Source of the DNA: Pseudocolwellia sp048296855
GTDB taxonomy: Bacteria; Pseudomonadota; Gammaproteobacteria; Enterobacterales; Alteromonadaceae
Direction: 5' to 3' (one strand)
Assembly: GCA_048296855.1 (NCBI GenBank)
Contig: CP182631.1
DNA: 64,000 nt
Part shown: piece by piece, positions 1-9,467 of the stretch
Layout: each line of letters opens with the position of its first letter
Position numbering within the stretch: position 1 is the stretch's first letter
The notes under the pieces: model-generated
The model's database searches: none
What the model was told of the DNA's origin: nothing
Seen by the model: only the letters and a program-made list of their open reading frames with translations
Program-made: the position numbers and the translations under genes

Positions 1-283
1 ATGTTCATGACAATCAATAACAAAACCATCACCAACATATTGAATATTCAAGATTTTACACCATAAATTTAATCATAAAAAAGTCGTTACCGACTAAAAG
101 AACAAATATTATAACAACATCTATAATATGCTCAGCAATAATTTATCAATTAAAACAAAACTACGTCTATTTACGCATATGTTTTTGTTTTATTTAGCTT
201 TAGAATATTACAAATAAAAAACGATTTATATATCCATTTTAAGAATACAAATAGTAATTATTAGCTACTTTGTTGGGAAATTA
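1..283. other. Left-edge intergenic region, AT-rich
   Basis: No gene can be supported here. The first 66 bases form an open frame on the plus strand ending in TAA at 64–66, too short to judge as the end of a gene. On the minus strand an ATG at 36–38 opens a hydrophobic frame (MLVMVLLLIVMN) running off the left edge. It could be the start of a divergent membrane protein, but it has no visible ribosome binding site. The remainder is very AT-rich and probably carries the promoter of the sensor kinase gene. Confidence 0.3.
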
Positions 284-3200
284 ATGCAGTCTAATCAAAA
301 AATATTACCCACACGCAGAACTTACAATAAGCTTGTTGCCAACGAGATGATGGAAGATTTTGCCTTGCGCTTTACTGCTAAACGCGCACGTCATCATTCC
401 TTCAGTAAAATAGCAATTACCGCTTTAGGTATTGTTTCTTTTTTAGTATTAGAAGCCATAGGTGGTGCGATAACCCTAAATTATGGTTTTGTAAATTCGG
501 CATGGGCAATATTAGCCGTTGTATTAGTTATATTTTTTAATGGTTTACCGATTAGTTATTACTCAGCAAAATATGGTGTAGATATAGACTTACTCAGCCG
601 TGGTGCGGGTTTTGGTTATATTGGTTCAACTATCGCCTCATTGGTTTATGCGTCGTTTACTTTTATATTTTTTGCGCTTGAAGCGGCAATTATGTCGATG
701 GCGCTTTATCTGTTGTTTGATCTTCCCTTATATATTGGCTACGTAATTAGCGCTGTTGCGGTTATTCCTTTAGTTACCCACGGTATCGCTTATATCAGTA
801 AGTTTCAGGTATGGACTCAGCCTATTTGGGCGGTATTACAAGTACTGCCGTTATTTTTTGTTTTTAATCATGCCGATACTGACTTTCAAGCATGGTTTAA
901 TTATACCGGCAATGCAGGTGAAGCAGGTTCGTCGTTCAATCTATTATTGTTTGGTTCAGCCTCTGCTGTGTTGTTAGCTCTGGTTGCTCAAATTGGTGAA
1001 CAGGTCGATTTTTTACGATTTTTGCCTGAAAAGCCTAAAAAAAGCCCATGGAAATGGTGGATAGCCTTAGTATCTGCAGGCCCAGGGTGGATAATATTTG
1101 GTGGCTTAAAACTACTATTAGGATCGTTTTTAGCTTACTTTGCTTTGCAGCAAGGGATTTCATTTGCGTTGGCTGGCGATCCCGCTCATATGTACAATTT
1201 AGCTTTTAGCTATGTGTTCGACAATGCCAACATCAGCCTGATTGTTGCTTGTAGTTTTGTGATAATTTCGCAATTAAAAATCAATGTGGCGAACGCCTAT
1301 GCAGGCTCTTTGGCTTGGTCTAATTTTTTCTCGCGCGCCACGCATAACCACCCTGGTCGTGTTGTGTGGATGCTGTTTAATTTAGCCATTGCTTTGCTAT
1401 TAATGGAGCTAGGCATTTATCAAACTATTGAAAAAATGCTAACGGTTTATTCAGTAATCGTATTAGCTTGGCTTAGTTCGGTTGTGGCTGATTTAATTAT
1501 TAACAAACCTTTAGGTATTAGCCCAAAAGGTATTGAATTTAAACGTTCGCGCTTACACGATATAAACCCTGTTGGTGTTGGCTCAATGATTATTGCGACC
1601 GTTGTGGGTTTTACTGCGCATTTTGGTTGGTACGGCGAAACCGTTAAAGCATTAGCGTCGTTTATTGCTTTTGGTTTACCTTTTGTTACGGTGCCATTAA
1701 TTGGTATGTTAACTAAAGGTAAGTTTTATCTGGTTAACAACAATATGCCTGTGATTAAGCAATCAACAAAATGTCATATTTGCGAGAACGAGTTTGAACA
1801 AGAAGACATGACCTACTGCCCTGCTTACAACAATGCCATATGTTCACTGTGTTGTAGTCTTGACGTTAGATGTGGCGATAAATGTAGGCCAGAAGCCACT
1901 ATTGCCAAGCAATCCCATCATTTTTTCAATCGTTTTTTAACCACTTCAATACTTCGAAAACTCACTACTCCGTTGATGCAATTTGTAGCGGTAACCTTAA
2001 GTTTAAGTTTTGTTGGTGCTGGCATATTATTTCTTATTTATTTACAGGTGCCCTTAGAGGATGAAGGCATAAAAACGGTTTTTGCGAACACCTTAATTAA
2101 AATATTTTTCTTATTGCTGATTATTATTGGCATAGTCAGTTGGCTATTTATTTTAGCGCGCAGCGGTAACCGTGCAGCATTAAAAGAGCTAAGATCGCAA
2201 ACTAATGCGTTAGCCAAAGAGATTGACGCCCATAAAGAAACCTCTCTTGAATTACAAAACTCAAAAGAAGTAGCAGAGTCAGCTAACGAAGCTAAAAGCC
2301 GATATTTAGCCGGATTAAGCCATGAATTACGAACACCGCTTAATGTATTACTTGGTTATGCTCAGCTATTAAGTCAAGACAGTGAAATACCTACAAGACA
2401 ACGAGAAACCTTATCGATTGTAAAAAGAAACGGTGAACATCTAGCTGATTTAATTGAAGGTTTACTTGAAATATCTAAAATTGAAGCAGGAAGAATTACC
2501 CTGCAAAAAGACGATTTTAATCTGTATTCAATACTGATGCAGTTAGTTGAAATGTTTCAAATGCAAGCCAGCCAAAAAGGCATTAAATTTACTTATAACA
2601 TTAGTAAAAACTTACCTGTTTACGTGGCTACAGACAAACAGCGCTTTCGACAAATTTTAATTAACTTAATATCAAACGCCATTAAATACACTGAAAAAGG
2701 TTCGGTAAATGTTGATGTGTCGTACCGAAATAATGTAGCTCAGTTCAGTATTACCGATACAGGTGTTGGTATATCACAAGCGAACCAAGAATTGGTTTTC
2801 AAACCTTTTGAACAAATACGAAACGCCCATACACAAGCTATTGGCGGCACAGGTTTAGGGTTAACTATCTCGCGTTCATTAGCTGAGTTAATGGGCGGAG
2901 AAATCACCTTAACCAGTGTTATTGGGCAAGGTTCTACCTTTAAATTACGTTTATTGTTATCGCAAACGAAAGAAAACCAAAAACAGCCTGAATACGCTAT
3001 TACTAAAGCTGTGTCTTATACGGGAGCAGAAAAAACGATATTGGTGGTAGACGACGATGCAAACCAACATCGATTAATGCAAGACTTGCTTCAGCCATTA
3101 GGTTTTAAAGTGTTACTCGCGCCCAATGCAGCAGCAGGCTTTACCGTACTCGAAAATAACACCGTTGATTTAATGTTACTTGATGTAAGAATGCCAGAAA

Positions 3201-3670
3201 CAAATGGTTGGCAAATGGCAAAACAAATTAGGCGACAAAAATATGTACTACCTATTATTATGGTTTCCGCTAATGCCAGAGATATAGAAGCTAGCCAACA
3301 AGCTAAAGCTTTTCATAACGGCTACATAGCTAAACCCGTTAACATAGATTCATTATTAGGAAAAATAGCCCAGTGTTTATCTATAGAATGGCAATACGAA
3401 AACATTCAAAATAACACTGAAAACAACGATAATGACCCAGCGATAAAAGTTAACTCCACAGTAAATGCAGAGCATTACCAGTCTTTAATCGCCATTGCTG
3501 AAATAGGTTATTTATCAGGATTTAAAGAACAAATGACCAAAATAGACAATGAGTTTTTTTTACCCAATAACGTAAAATCACAGTTGAATGAATATGTTGC
3601 ACAGTGTAACTTTCCTAAAATAATTCAATATCTTAATGAGCTCATTAACCAAACTAATGATAAGAAGTAA
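284..3670 (+). CDS. Hybrid sensor histidine kinase with NCS1 permease-like sensor domain
   Basis: Membrane-bound hybrid histidine kinase of 1128 residues. Residues about 40–480 form a multi-helix block resembling NCS1 (nucleobase:cation symporter-1, CodB-like) permeases. A cysteine cluster follows (C497, C500, C512, C520, C523, C524, C530, C534), suggestive of a metal-binding knuckle, then two more membrane helices (about 565–590 and 604–625) and a short coiled coil. The kinase core has the H box with H680 (SHELRTP), an N box (NLISNAIKYT, about 794–803), G1 (DTGVGIS) and G2 (GGTGLGL). A C-terminal receiver has D967 (LLDVRMPE) as likely phosphoacceptor. The layout recalls CrbS-type transporter–kinase fusions, but with an NCS1 instead of an SLC5 module. 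A response regulator gene starts 3 nt downstream. The ligand is not shown by sequence; a purine, pyrimidine or hydantoin-like compound is inferred. Confidence 0.85.
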   Translation: MQSNQKILPTRRTYNKLVANEMMEDFALRFTAKRARHHSFSKIAITALGIVSFLVLEAIGGAITLNYGFVNSAWAILAVVLVIFFNGLPISYYSAKYGVDIDLLSRGAGFGYIGSTIASLVYASFTFIFFALEAAIMSMALYLLFDLPLYIGYVISAVAVIPLVTHGIAYISKFQVWTQPIWAVLQVLPLFFVFNHADTDFQAWFNYTGNAGEAGSSFNLLLFGSASAVLLALVAQIGEQVDFLRFLPEKPKKSPWKWWIALVSAGPGWIIFGGLKLLLGSFLAYFALQQGISFALAGDPAHMYNLAFSYVFDNANISLIVACSFVIISQLKINVANAYAGSLAWSNFFSRATHNHPGRVVWMLFNLAIALLLMELGIYQTIEKMLTVYSVIVLAWLSSVVADLIINKPLGISPKGIEFKRSRLHDINPVGVGSMIIATVVGFTAHFGWYGETVKALASFIAFGLPFVTVPLIGMLTKGKFYLVNNNMPVIKQSTKCHICENEFEQEDMTYCPAYNNAICSLCCSLDVRCGDKCRPEATIAKQSHHFFNRFLTTSILRKLTTPLMQFVAVTLSLSFVGAGILFLIYLQVPLEDEGIKTVFANTLIKIFFLLLIIIGIVSWLFILARSGNRAALKELRSQTNALAKEIDAHKETSLELQNSKEVAESANEAKSRYLAGLSHELRTPLNVLLGYAQLLSQDSEIPTRQRETLSIVKRNGEHLADLIEGLLEISKIEAGRITLQKDDFNLYSILMQLVEMFQMQASQKGIKFTYNISKNLPVYVATDKQRFRQILINLISNAIKYTEKGSVNVDVSYRNNVAQFSITDTGVGISQANQELVFKPFEQIRNAHTQAIGGTGLGLTISRSLAELMGGEITLTSVIGQGSTFKLRLLLSQTKENQKQPEYAITKAVSYTGAEKTILVVDDDANQHRLMQDLLQPLGFKVLLAPNAAAGFTVLENNTVDLMLLDVRMPETNGWQMAKQIRRQKYVLPIIMVSANARDIEASQQAKAFHNGYIAKPVNIDSLLGKIAQCLSIEWQYENIQNNTENNDNDPAIKVNSTVNAEHYQSLIAIAEIGYLSGFKEQMTKIDNEFFLPNNVKSQLNEYVAQCNFPKIIQYLNELINQTNDKK

Positions 3671-3673
3671 GTA

Positions 3674-4597
3674 ATGAACAATAAAATGAGTGATGTAGTA
3701 TTAGTGGTTGACGACTCACCAGAGTCATTAGGCATGTTAAATGTGGCGCTGAATACTCAAGGCTATACCGCGTTAGTCGCACTTAATGGCTTGCAGGCGC
3801 TTTCTATTGTTGAAAAAGTACAGCCAGACGTTATTTTACTTGATGCCGTAATGCCTGAAATGGACGGCTTTGAAACCTGTAAAAAATTAAAAGAACTACT
3901 CCCCAACACCCCTATTATTTTTATGACGGGTTTAACCGATGTTGAAGATGTAGTAAAAGGCTTTAACGCAGGCGGTGTTGATTATGTGACTAAACCTATA
4001 TCTCCCGATGAAGTTATTGCGCGCATTAAAACACATGTAAATACCGCGAAATTAGCGCTAAGTGCACAAGATGCGTTAGATCATGCAGGTAAAAACGTGT
4101 TTTGTGTAAGTAACGAAGGTCGTTTAGCTTGGGCAACGCCACAAGTACACGAAATAATAGACGAGCTTGCACAAGACGATATGACACCTTGGAGCACACT
4201 CGCAGAAACCATTAAGGTTTGGCTAAACACCACGGTTGCCACAAACCTTCCCGACAGTTCGGCTGACAACACAAACAACAACTTGTTGATTAACTGTTTT
4301 GCATCACCTTTTAATATTTCGTATGAACGCGAGCAAGACAACTTACATTTATTAAGAATTGTTCAAGCCAACGTACAAAAATCACCTGAAGATTTAAAAG
4401 CTAAACTACCGATTACCAAGCGTGAATCAGAAGTGCTTTATTGGGTGTCGTACGGTAAAACCAGCTGGGAAATATCGCAAATATTAGCAATGAGCCCACG
4501 TACAGTTAACAAACACTTAGAGCAAATATTTAAAAAACTAGGTGTTGATAACAGAACCTCAGCCGCAGCTATTTCAATTAGAATATTAGAGGGTTAA
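3674..4597 (+). CDS. Response regulator, REC plus LuxR-type HTH
   Basis: Two-component response regulator of 307 residues. The N-terminal receiver has the acidic pair in VVDDS, phosphoacceptor D57 (LLDAVMPE) and the conserved lysine in VTKPIS. Residues about 245–300 form a LuxR/GerE helix-turn-helix (TKRESEVLYWVSYGKTSWEI, then SPRTVNKHLEQIFKKLGV). The middle 120 residues match nothing I recognise. It starts 3 nt after the hybrid kinase stop, so the pair is almost surely co-transcribed and the kinase is the expected phosphodonor. Its 3' end overlaps the convergent downstream gene by 4 nt. Targets are unknown. Confidence 0.88.
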   Translation: MNNKMSDVVLVVDDSPESLGMLNVALNTQGYTALVALNGLQALSIVEKVQPDVILLDAVMPEMDGFETCKKLKELLPNTPIIFMTGLTDVEDVVKGFNAGGVDYVTKPISPDEVIARIKTHVNTAKLALSAQDALDHAGKNVFCVSNEGRLAWATPQVHEIIDELAQDDMTPWSTLAETIKVWLNTTVATNLPDSSADNTNNNLLINCFASPFNISYEREQDNLHLLRIVQANVQKSPEDLKAKLPITKRESEVLYWVSYGKTSWEISQILAMSPRTVNKHLEQIFKKLGVDNRTSAAAISIRILEG

Positions 4598-5583
4598 TTT
4601 ATTTCGCCAACAGCCTCGATAATTCGCTCTTTTAGTTCAGTGTTGGTTACTGTTTCAATCCAATTAATGTAAACATCAGGGGTTTGTTTAGCAAGCTCTT
4701 GAGCAGTACCATAAACAGCCATAAAACGCTGTTCATTATCTTTTATTGCTAATGCCAACTCCATCACCTTTTCAGGGTTTTGATCTTTATATTGATGTAC
4801 ATATTGGCTCACAACCCTGTCGTATGCAGGCCTATGTTCATGTAAATCAAGGTATTCAAGTAAACTGTCAGGATCTTGTTTCAACCACTGTTCTAATGCC
4901 CCATAAAGTAAACTTTCTTTGTTTTCAATATCAGGCATGGCGGTAATATTATCAACAACAAAGGCTTTATCACTTTCGCTTTCCATCATTTGCCTACCTA
5001 CATCAGGCATTGCTTTTAACGCAATAACTGAATTTTTTTGCTTAGACAAAAACTCCACAACACTCCCTGTATCTAAATGACTTGAATGTGATGCTAGTAA
5101 ACCTGCTGATACATCTTCATAAAGAAAATGAGCGGCACTATTTTCAAACATTGTTAACTTATCAATAGTGTCAAAAACATCTGAGTATTCAGCAAAATAT
5201 TCGACAAGAAATGAACCTATACGGCGCCCGCTAAATTTTTCATAATCAAGATTTTTTAAGGCACTCAATACAGCCTCTTCATTAATTAATATAAGATCTC
5301 TGAGTGTAGAAAGTAACTCATTGTCTGAGCCTGATTTAGAAAGCTGATTCAAATAATAAGCAGAGTCACTTTGAATAATAGGTTGAAGCGTTTTATCTGT
5401 TTTTTGTGTTTGAATTAAATATGATGGTAATACTTTTTTTGTCGCCGGACTAGTTACAGCCTCTGAAGATAAAGTATAAGGAGATACATCGTTTTTATTG
5501 TTTGATTCATAAAATGCAATAAGAGCAACAGCTATAATCACAGAGCTTAAAGCCATAATATTTTTTTTATTCAGTATTTTCAT
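4594..5583 (-). CDS. Membrane-anchored hypothetical protein
   Basis: Protein of 329 residues that I do not recognise. Residues about 9–24 are a single hydrophobic segment after a Lys-rich start (MKILNKKN), fitting a signal anchor or uncleaved signal peptide. No lipobox is visible. The rest is acidic, soluble and helix-rich with repeated short leucine-containing helices, which could be an alpha-solenoid; no catalytic motif is evident. It is convergent with the response regulator, sharing its last 4 nt. A palindromic repeat remnant lies just upstream of the start. Confidence 0.6.
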   Translation of the reverse strand: MKILNKKNIMALSSVIIAVALIAFYESNNKNDVSPYTLSSEAVTSPATKKVLPSYLIQTQKTDKTLQPIIQSDSAYYLNQLSKSGSDNELLSTLRDLILINEEAVLSALKNLDYEKFSGRRIGSFLVEYFAEYSDVFDTIDKLTMFENSAAHFLYEDVSAGLLASHSSHLDTGSVVEFLSKQKNSVIALKAMPDVGRQMMESESDKAFVVDNITAMPDIENKESLLYGALEQWLKQDPDSLLEYLDLHEHRPAYDRVVSQYVHQYKDQNPEKVMELALAIKDNEQRFMAVYGTAQELAKQTPDVYINWIETVTNTELKERIIEAVGEIN

Positions 5584-5689
5584 TTTTCAACGGTTCACTT
5601 TTTATATTTACCAAAAGAGCCGCATATAATTCCAGCTGCATTCTGAGGTTGCATGGGGATATATGTCGGCTCCTATTCTCATTAATGAG

Positions 5690-5735
5690 TGTACCTGTAG
5701 CTATTTAAGATGCCACTTTCAGTGGAAACTAAAAT
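5690..5735. repeat. Degenerate palindromic repeat copy
   Basis: The core AAGATGCC-ACTTTCAGTGG contains a small hairpin (CCACT 5713–5717, AGTGG 5721–5725). It closely resembles the core of the repeat near 24587–24606, which reads AAGATGCC-GGTTTCAGTGG. It lies between two minus-strand genes and appears to be a decayed member of the dispersed palindrome family found elsewhere in the window. Confidence 0.4.
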
Positions 5736-5760
5736 ATGCGGGTTAATAGCAAATAATAAA

Positions 5761-7143
5761 TTATGGTTCTCCCCAGCCATAAAAAAACTTACCAAATTTA
5801 TTTCCTGTAGTCCAAAAATCATTATTAACTTCAGTACCCCAAAGTTTATGCTCTGCAACAGACTCACTTATATCTATAGTGCGTACATATACGCTCGCAT
5901 TTAAACCTCCTCCCAAGCTAACCTTCTCGTCTTGAAATCTCCAGTCTTGAATATTAATACCAACAAGATGACCTGATGGGAATCCCATGTATTCGTTATT
6001 TTTAGCAAGTACTGTAGTCGTGGCTCCTTTAGTTTTATTACCAAAACCGGCCCAAATATGACTTGAGTTCGTAACAGTCGCCCCATCCACTTGATTAATC
6101 GTTAATTTATTTTCTATGATATTGATATTGCTAGATTTAGCTTCAAAATGAATAATGTTGATATAGTTGGTTCTATATCGACCTATTTTTATTGTATTAC
6201 CTTGATTAGTCTTACCAATATGAACATTTTTAGTACGGTTAAAATCAACAGCAAATGTTGAATAAGCATCAAAAGTATTGTTTATCACTTCACTGTCTAA
6301 AAAATCAATTGGCCCAGGACCAACAAACGGATCTGCACTATGAGCATAATTGCCATAGTCAAAGGTAAGGCCGCGAGCAGAACAAAAGTTTTTAGCTTTC
6401 CATTGGTAGGCTACAAAATGATTATTATCAATAACCATTTTACTTTCAAGAGAGGTATCCGCAGGAAATGCTGTAGTGCTTTCTGCACTATTTATAATTC
6501 CTCGACCACCAGTAATAATACTATTTTTTAGAGTTAAACCATGTGGAAGTGCATCTCGATCGTAGTTTATAGCAACATTTACTTTATCTATTTTGACATC
6601 TTCAATCGTTAAGTTTTTTCCTGAATCAACTCGAATCCCCATTTCTACACCCGTTGCAACTCGAGTCCCCTCTCCATCAGTACTTGAAACATTAGCTTTT
6701 AGTAATGGCCAATTACTCGCCGTAAGGTAAATATTCTTAATCGTTACATCATCGGTAGCAATTCTAAAAATAGACGAATTAGGTGCTTGTGGATCTATTT
6801 TTTGGCTGTCTGTAACAGGATTAAAATCATCCCAAGCTGTTGGTACTGAGGTTATATAATTAGCATGAGTTTTTGTAAATTGGCGTTGTCCCGTCGGACT
6901 ATCAATGCCTATAACCGTAATCCCTTTATTATATATTACAAGGTTATGAGTCGTTGTAAGCGTTTGATCAAATTTAATAGTACCATTATTACCTGCGACA
7001 TCTTGCGCACTATTAAACTCCGCTACTGTTAGTATTCCATCTCCACCACTGTAGTTACTTATATTTACTGTGGCTGCATTAGCTGTATTTACAAAAAAAT
7101 AACTGGCTAATATACAAGTAGTTTTAATCATTGTCTTATTCAT
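5761..7143 (-). CDS. Secreted right-handed beta-helix protein, pectate lyase-like fold
   Basis: Secreted protein of 460 residues. The first 23 residues are a signal peptide ending in an A-N-A-A type cleavage site. The body contains many short repeated rungs of the kind (V/L)T(I/L)xN-x-x-I and the stretches NLTIEDVKID, GLTLKNSII and NNHFV, typical of right-handed parallel beta-helices such as polysaccharide lyases of the pectate lyase/chondroitinase B fold and carbohydrate epimerases. A polysaccharide substrate is inferred only from fold and secretion; I cannot name catalytic residues. The start ATG is preceded by GGGGA at a suitable distance. It is not in an obvious operon: 340 bp separate it from the upstream gene. 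Confidence 0.7.
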   Translation of the reverse strand: MNKTMIKTTCILASYFFVNTANAATVNISNYSGGDGILTVAEFNSAQDVAGNNGTIKFDQTLTTTHNLVIYNKGITVIGIDSPTGQRQFTKTHANYITSVPTAWDDFNPVTDSQKIDPQAPNSSIFRIATDDVTIKNIYLTASNWPLLKANVSSTDGEGTRVATGVEMGIRVDSGKNLTIEDVKIDKVNVAINYDRDALPHGLTLKNSIITGGRGIINSAESTTAFPADTSLESKMVIDNNHFVAYQWKAKNFCSARGLTFDYGNYAHSADPFVGPGPIDFLDSEVINNTFDAYSTFAVDFNRTKNVHIGKTNQGNTIKIGRYRTNYINIIHFEAKSSNINIIENKLTINQVDGATVTNSSHIWAGFGNKTKGATTTVLAKNNEYMGFPSGHLVGINIQDWRFQDEKVSLGGGLNASVYVRTIDISESVAEHKLWGTEVNNDFWTTGNKFGKFFYGWGEP

Positions 7144-7483
7144 TTTTTCCCCGTTTTGCTTGTTGTTTATCGTGTATTTAATTTTTCCAGACCTTTAAAT
7201 CTTTATCATCCCAAATGCTTTACAAATAATTATCATCTTTTATATATGAAACTATAGTATGAAAAACACCATAATGCCAAGCCAATAAAACTTTTACTAA
7301 GTTTTAAGCCAGTTCAATAATTAAATTTACCTATATCATGCGATGAAATAATGCGAAAAAAATAATAAAAAATAAAAAGTGCTTTATAAGTAATTGTTAT
7401 TACGTAATAAAACACACTTCATAACTTCAATAAAAAAAGTGGAGAATTAATTAGTAGGATGGTTCTAAGTTTAAACTTATATA
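7144..7483. other. Intergenic region with a 14-bp palindrome
   Basis: 340 bp without a gene, strongly AT-rich, between the ModF-like gene and the beta-helix gene (both minus strand). It holds a perfect 14-bp palindrome TTATTACGTAATAA at 7397–7410, about 250 bp upstream of the beta-helix start, which could be a regulator site. No other clear signal is seen. Confidence 0.35.
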
Positions 7484-8863
7484 TTAAAGCTTTATATGCT
7501 GTTTAAATATAGGTAAAAACTCATCTTCTCTATGGCTGACTAATAACATAGTGCTATGTTGTTGCTTGTCTAAGTGCTCTAAAAAGTTGAGTAATCTATG
7601 TCGATTTAATTCATCTAGACCTTGGGTTGGTTCATCTAAAATAATTAAGTAAGGTGATTTAACCAAAGCGCGAGCAATTAATGCTAAGCGTTGTTCACCA
7701 TAACTTAAGCTGTTAAACATACTGTGTTGATGGGCTAACAGACCGATTTTTTCTAACCACTGGCGAGCAATAATCACTTGTGACGGGCTTGGCTGTTCGT
7801 ACAAACCAATAGAGTCGTAAAAGCCTGAAAGTACCACAGTTAATAAATCGCAGTTAACGCGGTATTGTCGATGCATTTCTGAGCTTACAATACCCATTTG
7901 TTTTTTAAGTTCCCAAATGCTTTCGCCAGAGCCTCTTTGGTAACCGAGTACCTGTATATCGTTGCTATAACATTGCGGACAATCTCCGGTAATAAGCTGC
8001 ATTAAGGTTGATTTACCACTGCCGTTTTTACCCGTAATTAAAGTGTGCTGTAAGGGTTTAATAGCAACGTCTAAATTTTCAAAAACATTAACGCCACTAT
8101 AATGAACTTTACCTTGGTTTAATTTAACTAAGTAAGGATGCTGGTAATCTGACAACTGTTTAGTGTTTTCAGGCCAAGTTGTTTCATCAGGAATGGGCGC
8201 TAATAAAGCGTCTAGTTGATTTTTAGTTTCAGTGTTTTCTAGCTTACCAATAACATCAAACTGCCCTCGCTCAATAAAGGCTATGTTATTACACCAGCTT
8301 GGAATATCTTGTCGGTTACTTAACATCAATACTATGCTAATACCGTTTGAAGATAAACGCTCTAAGGCTTTCGATAAAGCATCACACGACTCTACATCTA
8401 AACTATCAAATGGGTTGTCGCACACTAAAAGCTCAATACCATTAAAAATGGCTTGTAGTATTAAGAGCTTTCTCCCCTCACCTGTACTTAATTGGCGATA
8501 TCCAGTTTCAAGGCGATGACTTAAACCAAACTCAGCAATTAAGGGATCGTTCCATTTGCTTTCAGGTAAAAAGTCTTTCGCTTGAGTACCAATGTCATTC
8601 GCGTTAATAAAGTCGCTAGCGTCTATTTTCAGCTCATGCTCGTAAACCTCTTGCTGAGTTTCAAACGAGATCATACCGACTTTATTTTTATCGGGTAAGG
8701 TGAGCTGCTCTGCAGAATAAGGCGATAGATCACCTGTTAAGAGTTGATCTATGTATTGTTTTCCTGAGCCATTTCGCCCTAATACACACCAACTTTCATT
8801 TTTATTGAGTTGCCAATTTTTAATGGTTAACTTGTTATGTTCAAAATTTACAATGTTTATCAT
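7484..8863 (-). CDS. modF: Double ABC ATP-binding protein, ModF-like
   Basis: Cytoplasmic protein of 459 residues with two ABC ATPase domains in tandem and no membrane part, the layout of E. coli ModF (PhrA). The first domain has GRNGSGKQ as Walker A, in which the usual Ser/Thr after Lys is Gln, and signature LSTGEGRK. The second has an intact GKNGSGKST, signature LSYGEQR and Walker B LIILDEPTQGLDE. In E. coli ModF is linked to molybdate transport genes; none are nearby here, so the symbol is a family call. A TTG codon 12 nt upstream is in frame, but the ATG is the better start. The gene lies 38 nt after a small membrane protein gene on the same strand. Confidence 0.72.
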   Translation of the reverse strand: MINIVNFEHNKLTIKNWQLNKNESWCVLGRNGSGKQYIDQLLTGDLSPYSAEQLTLPDKNKVGMISFETQQEVYEHELKIDASDFINANDIGTQAKDFLPESKWNDPLIAEFGLSHRLETGYRQLSTGEGRKLLILQAIFNGIELLVCDNPFDSLDVESCDALSKALERLSSNGISIVLMLSNRQDIPSWCNNIAFIERGQFDVIGKLENTETKNQLDALLAPIPDETTWPENTKQLSDYQHPYLVKLNQGKVHYSGVNVFENLDVAIKPLQHTLITGKNGSGKSTLMQLITGDCPQCYSNDIQVLGYQRGSGESIWELKKQMGIVSSEMHRQYRVNCDLLTVVLSGFYDSIGLYEQPSPSQVIIARQWLEKIGLLAHQHSMFNSLSYGEQRLALIARALVKSPYLIILDEPTQGLDELNRHRLLNFLEHLDKQQHSTMLLVSHREDEFLPIFKQHIKL

Positions 8864-8901
8864 GATACGGTTCAATATAATTTAATCATTAAGTAAAAGG
8901 G

Positions 8902-9360
8902 CTACTTATACCAACTCTTTGGATCTGAACTAAAGTCAGAGGCAACTAGCCGGTTTAAATAGGTAAAGTCAGATTTATCTTTTACTTCGTTATACACTTC
9001 TTTAAACGAAGGTTTTGCTAGCAGCAGCTTTATTCCCATAGACCAAGAGGCCCATGTATGTTTTGAAACACGGCCTTTCGCTCTTAAATAAACTTGCTCG
9101 TTTGATAAATCAAGATAGTTAAAAATAAGCTCTCTGACTTTATTTCTTTCACTTTCTTCAATGGGTTCGCCTATCAGCACGTTAACGGGTAGCTCCATTG
9201 ATAAAGTACGATATTGTTGATCTAAACTGTCTTCAAACGCTGCCTGTGCTTGTTCTTTACCTACTCTGATTTGCCATGCACCAAACCCTACACCTAATGC
9301 AGTAACTAAAGAACCAACCGCTGTAGCAGCAGAACTCACTACCCCCCAATCAATAACCAC
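8902..9360 (-). CDS. Small membrane-anchored hypothetical protein
   Basis: Protein of 152 residues that I do not recognise with certainty. Residues about 7–27 are hydrophobic and likely a single N-terminal membrane helix; the remainder is a soluble helical domain with several Trp and Tyr residues near its end. It loosely resembles DUF4760-type proteins, a low-confidence guess. The start is GTG, supported by AAGGAA 8 nt upstream; no ATG occurs nearby. It is followed closely by the ModF-like gene and may be co-transcribed with it. Confidence 0.5.
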   Translation of the reverse strand: MVIDWGVVSSAATAVGSLVTALGVGFGAWQIRVGKEQAQAAFEDSLDQQYRTLSMELPVNVLIGEPIEESERNKVRELIFNYLDLSNEQVYLRAKGRVSKHTWASWSMGIKLLLAKPSFKEVYNEVKDKSDFTYLNRLVASDFSSDPKSWYK

Positions 9361-9467
9361 GATTTTTATTCCTTCTGTTGAAACAAATAAAATTGGTAAA
9401 TGTATAGAAATAATAACCTAATATAATATTTATATTTGAAATCATGTAGATATTTACAATAATATTT

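Noticed and set aside
1..66. Short plus-strand frame ending at 66 and hydrophobic minus-strand frame from 38 to the left edge
   Set aside because: Either could be the edge of a gene, but both are too short and lack ribosome binding sites or recognisable motifs.
4081..4341. 86-codon minus-strand frame
   Set aside because: It lies fully inside the response regulator gene on the opposite strand and has no protein-like features.
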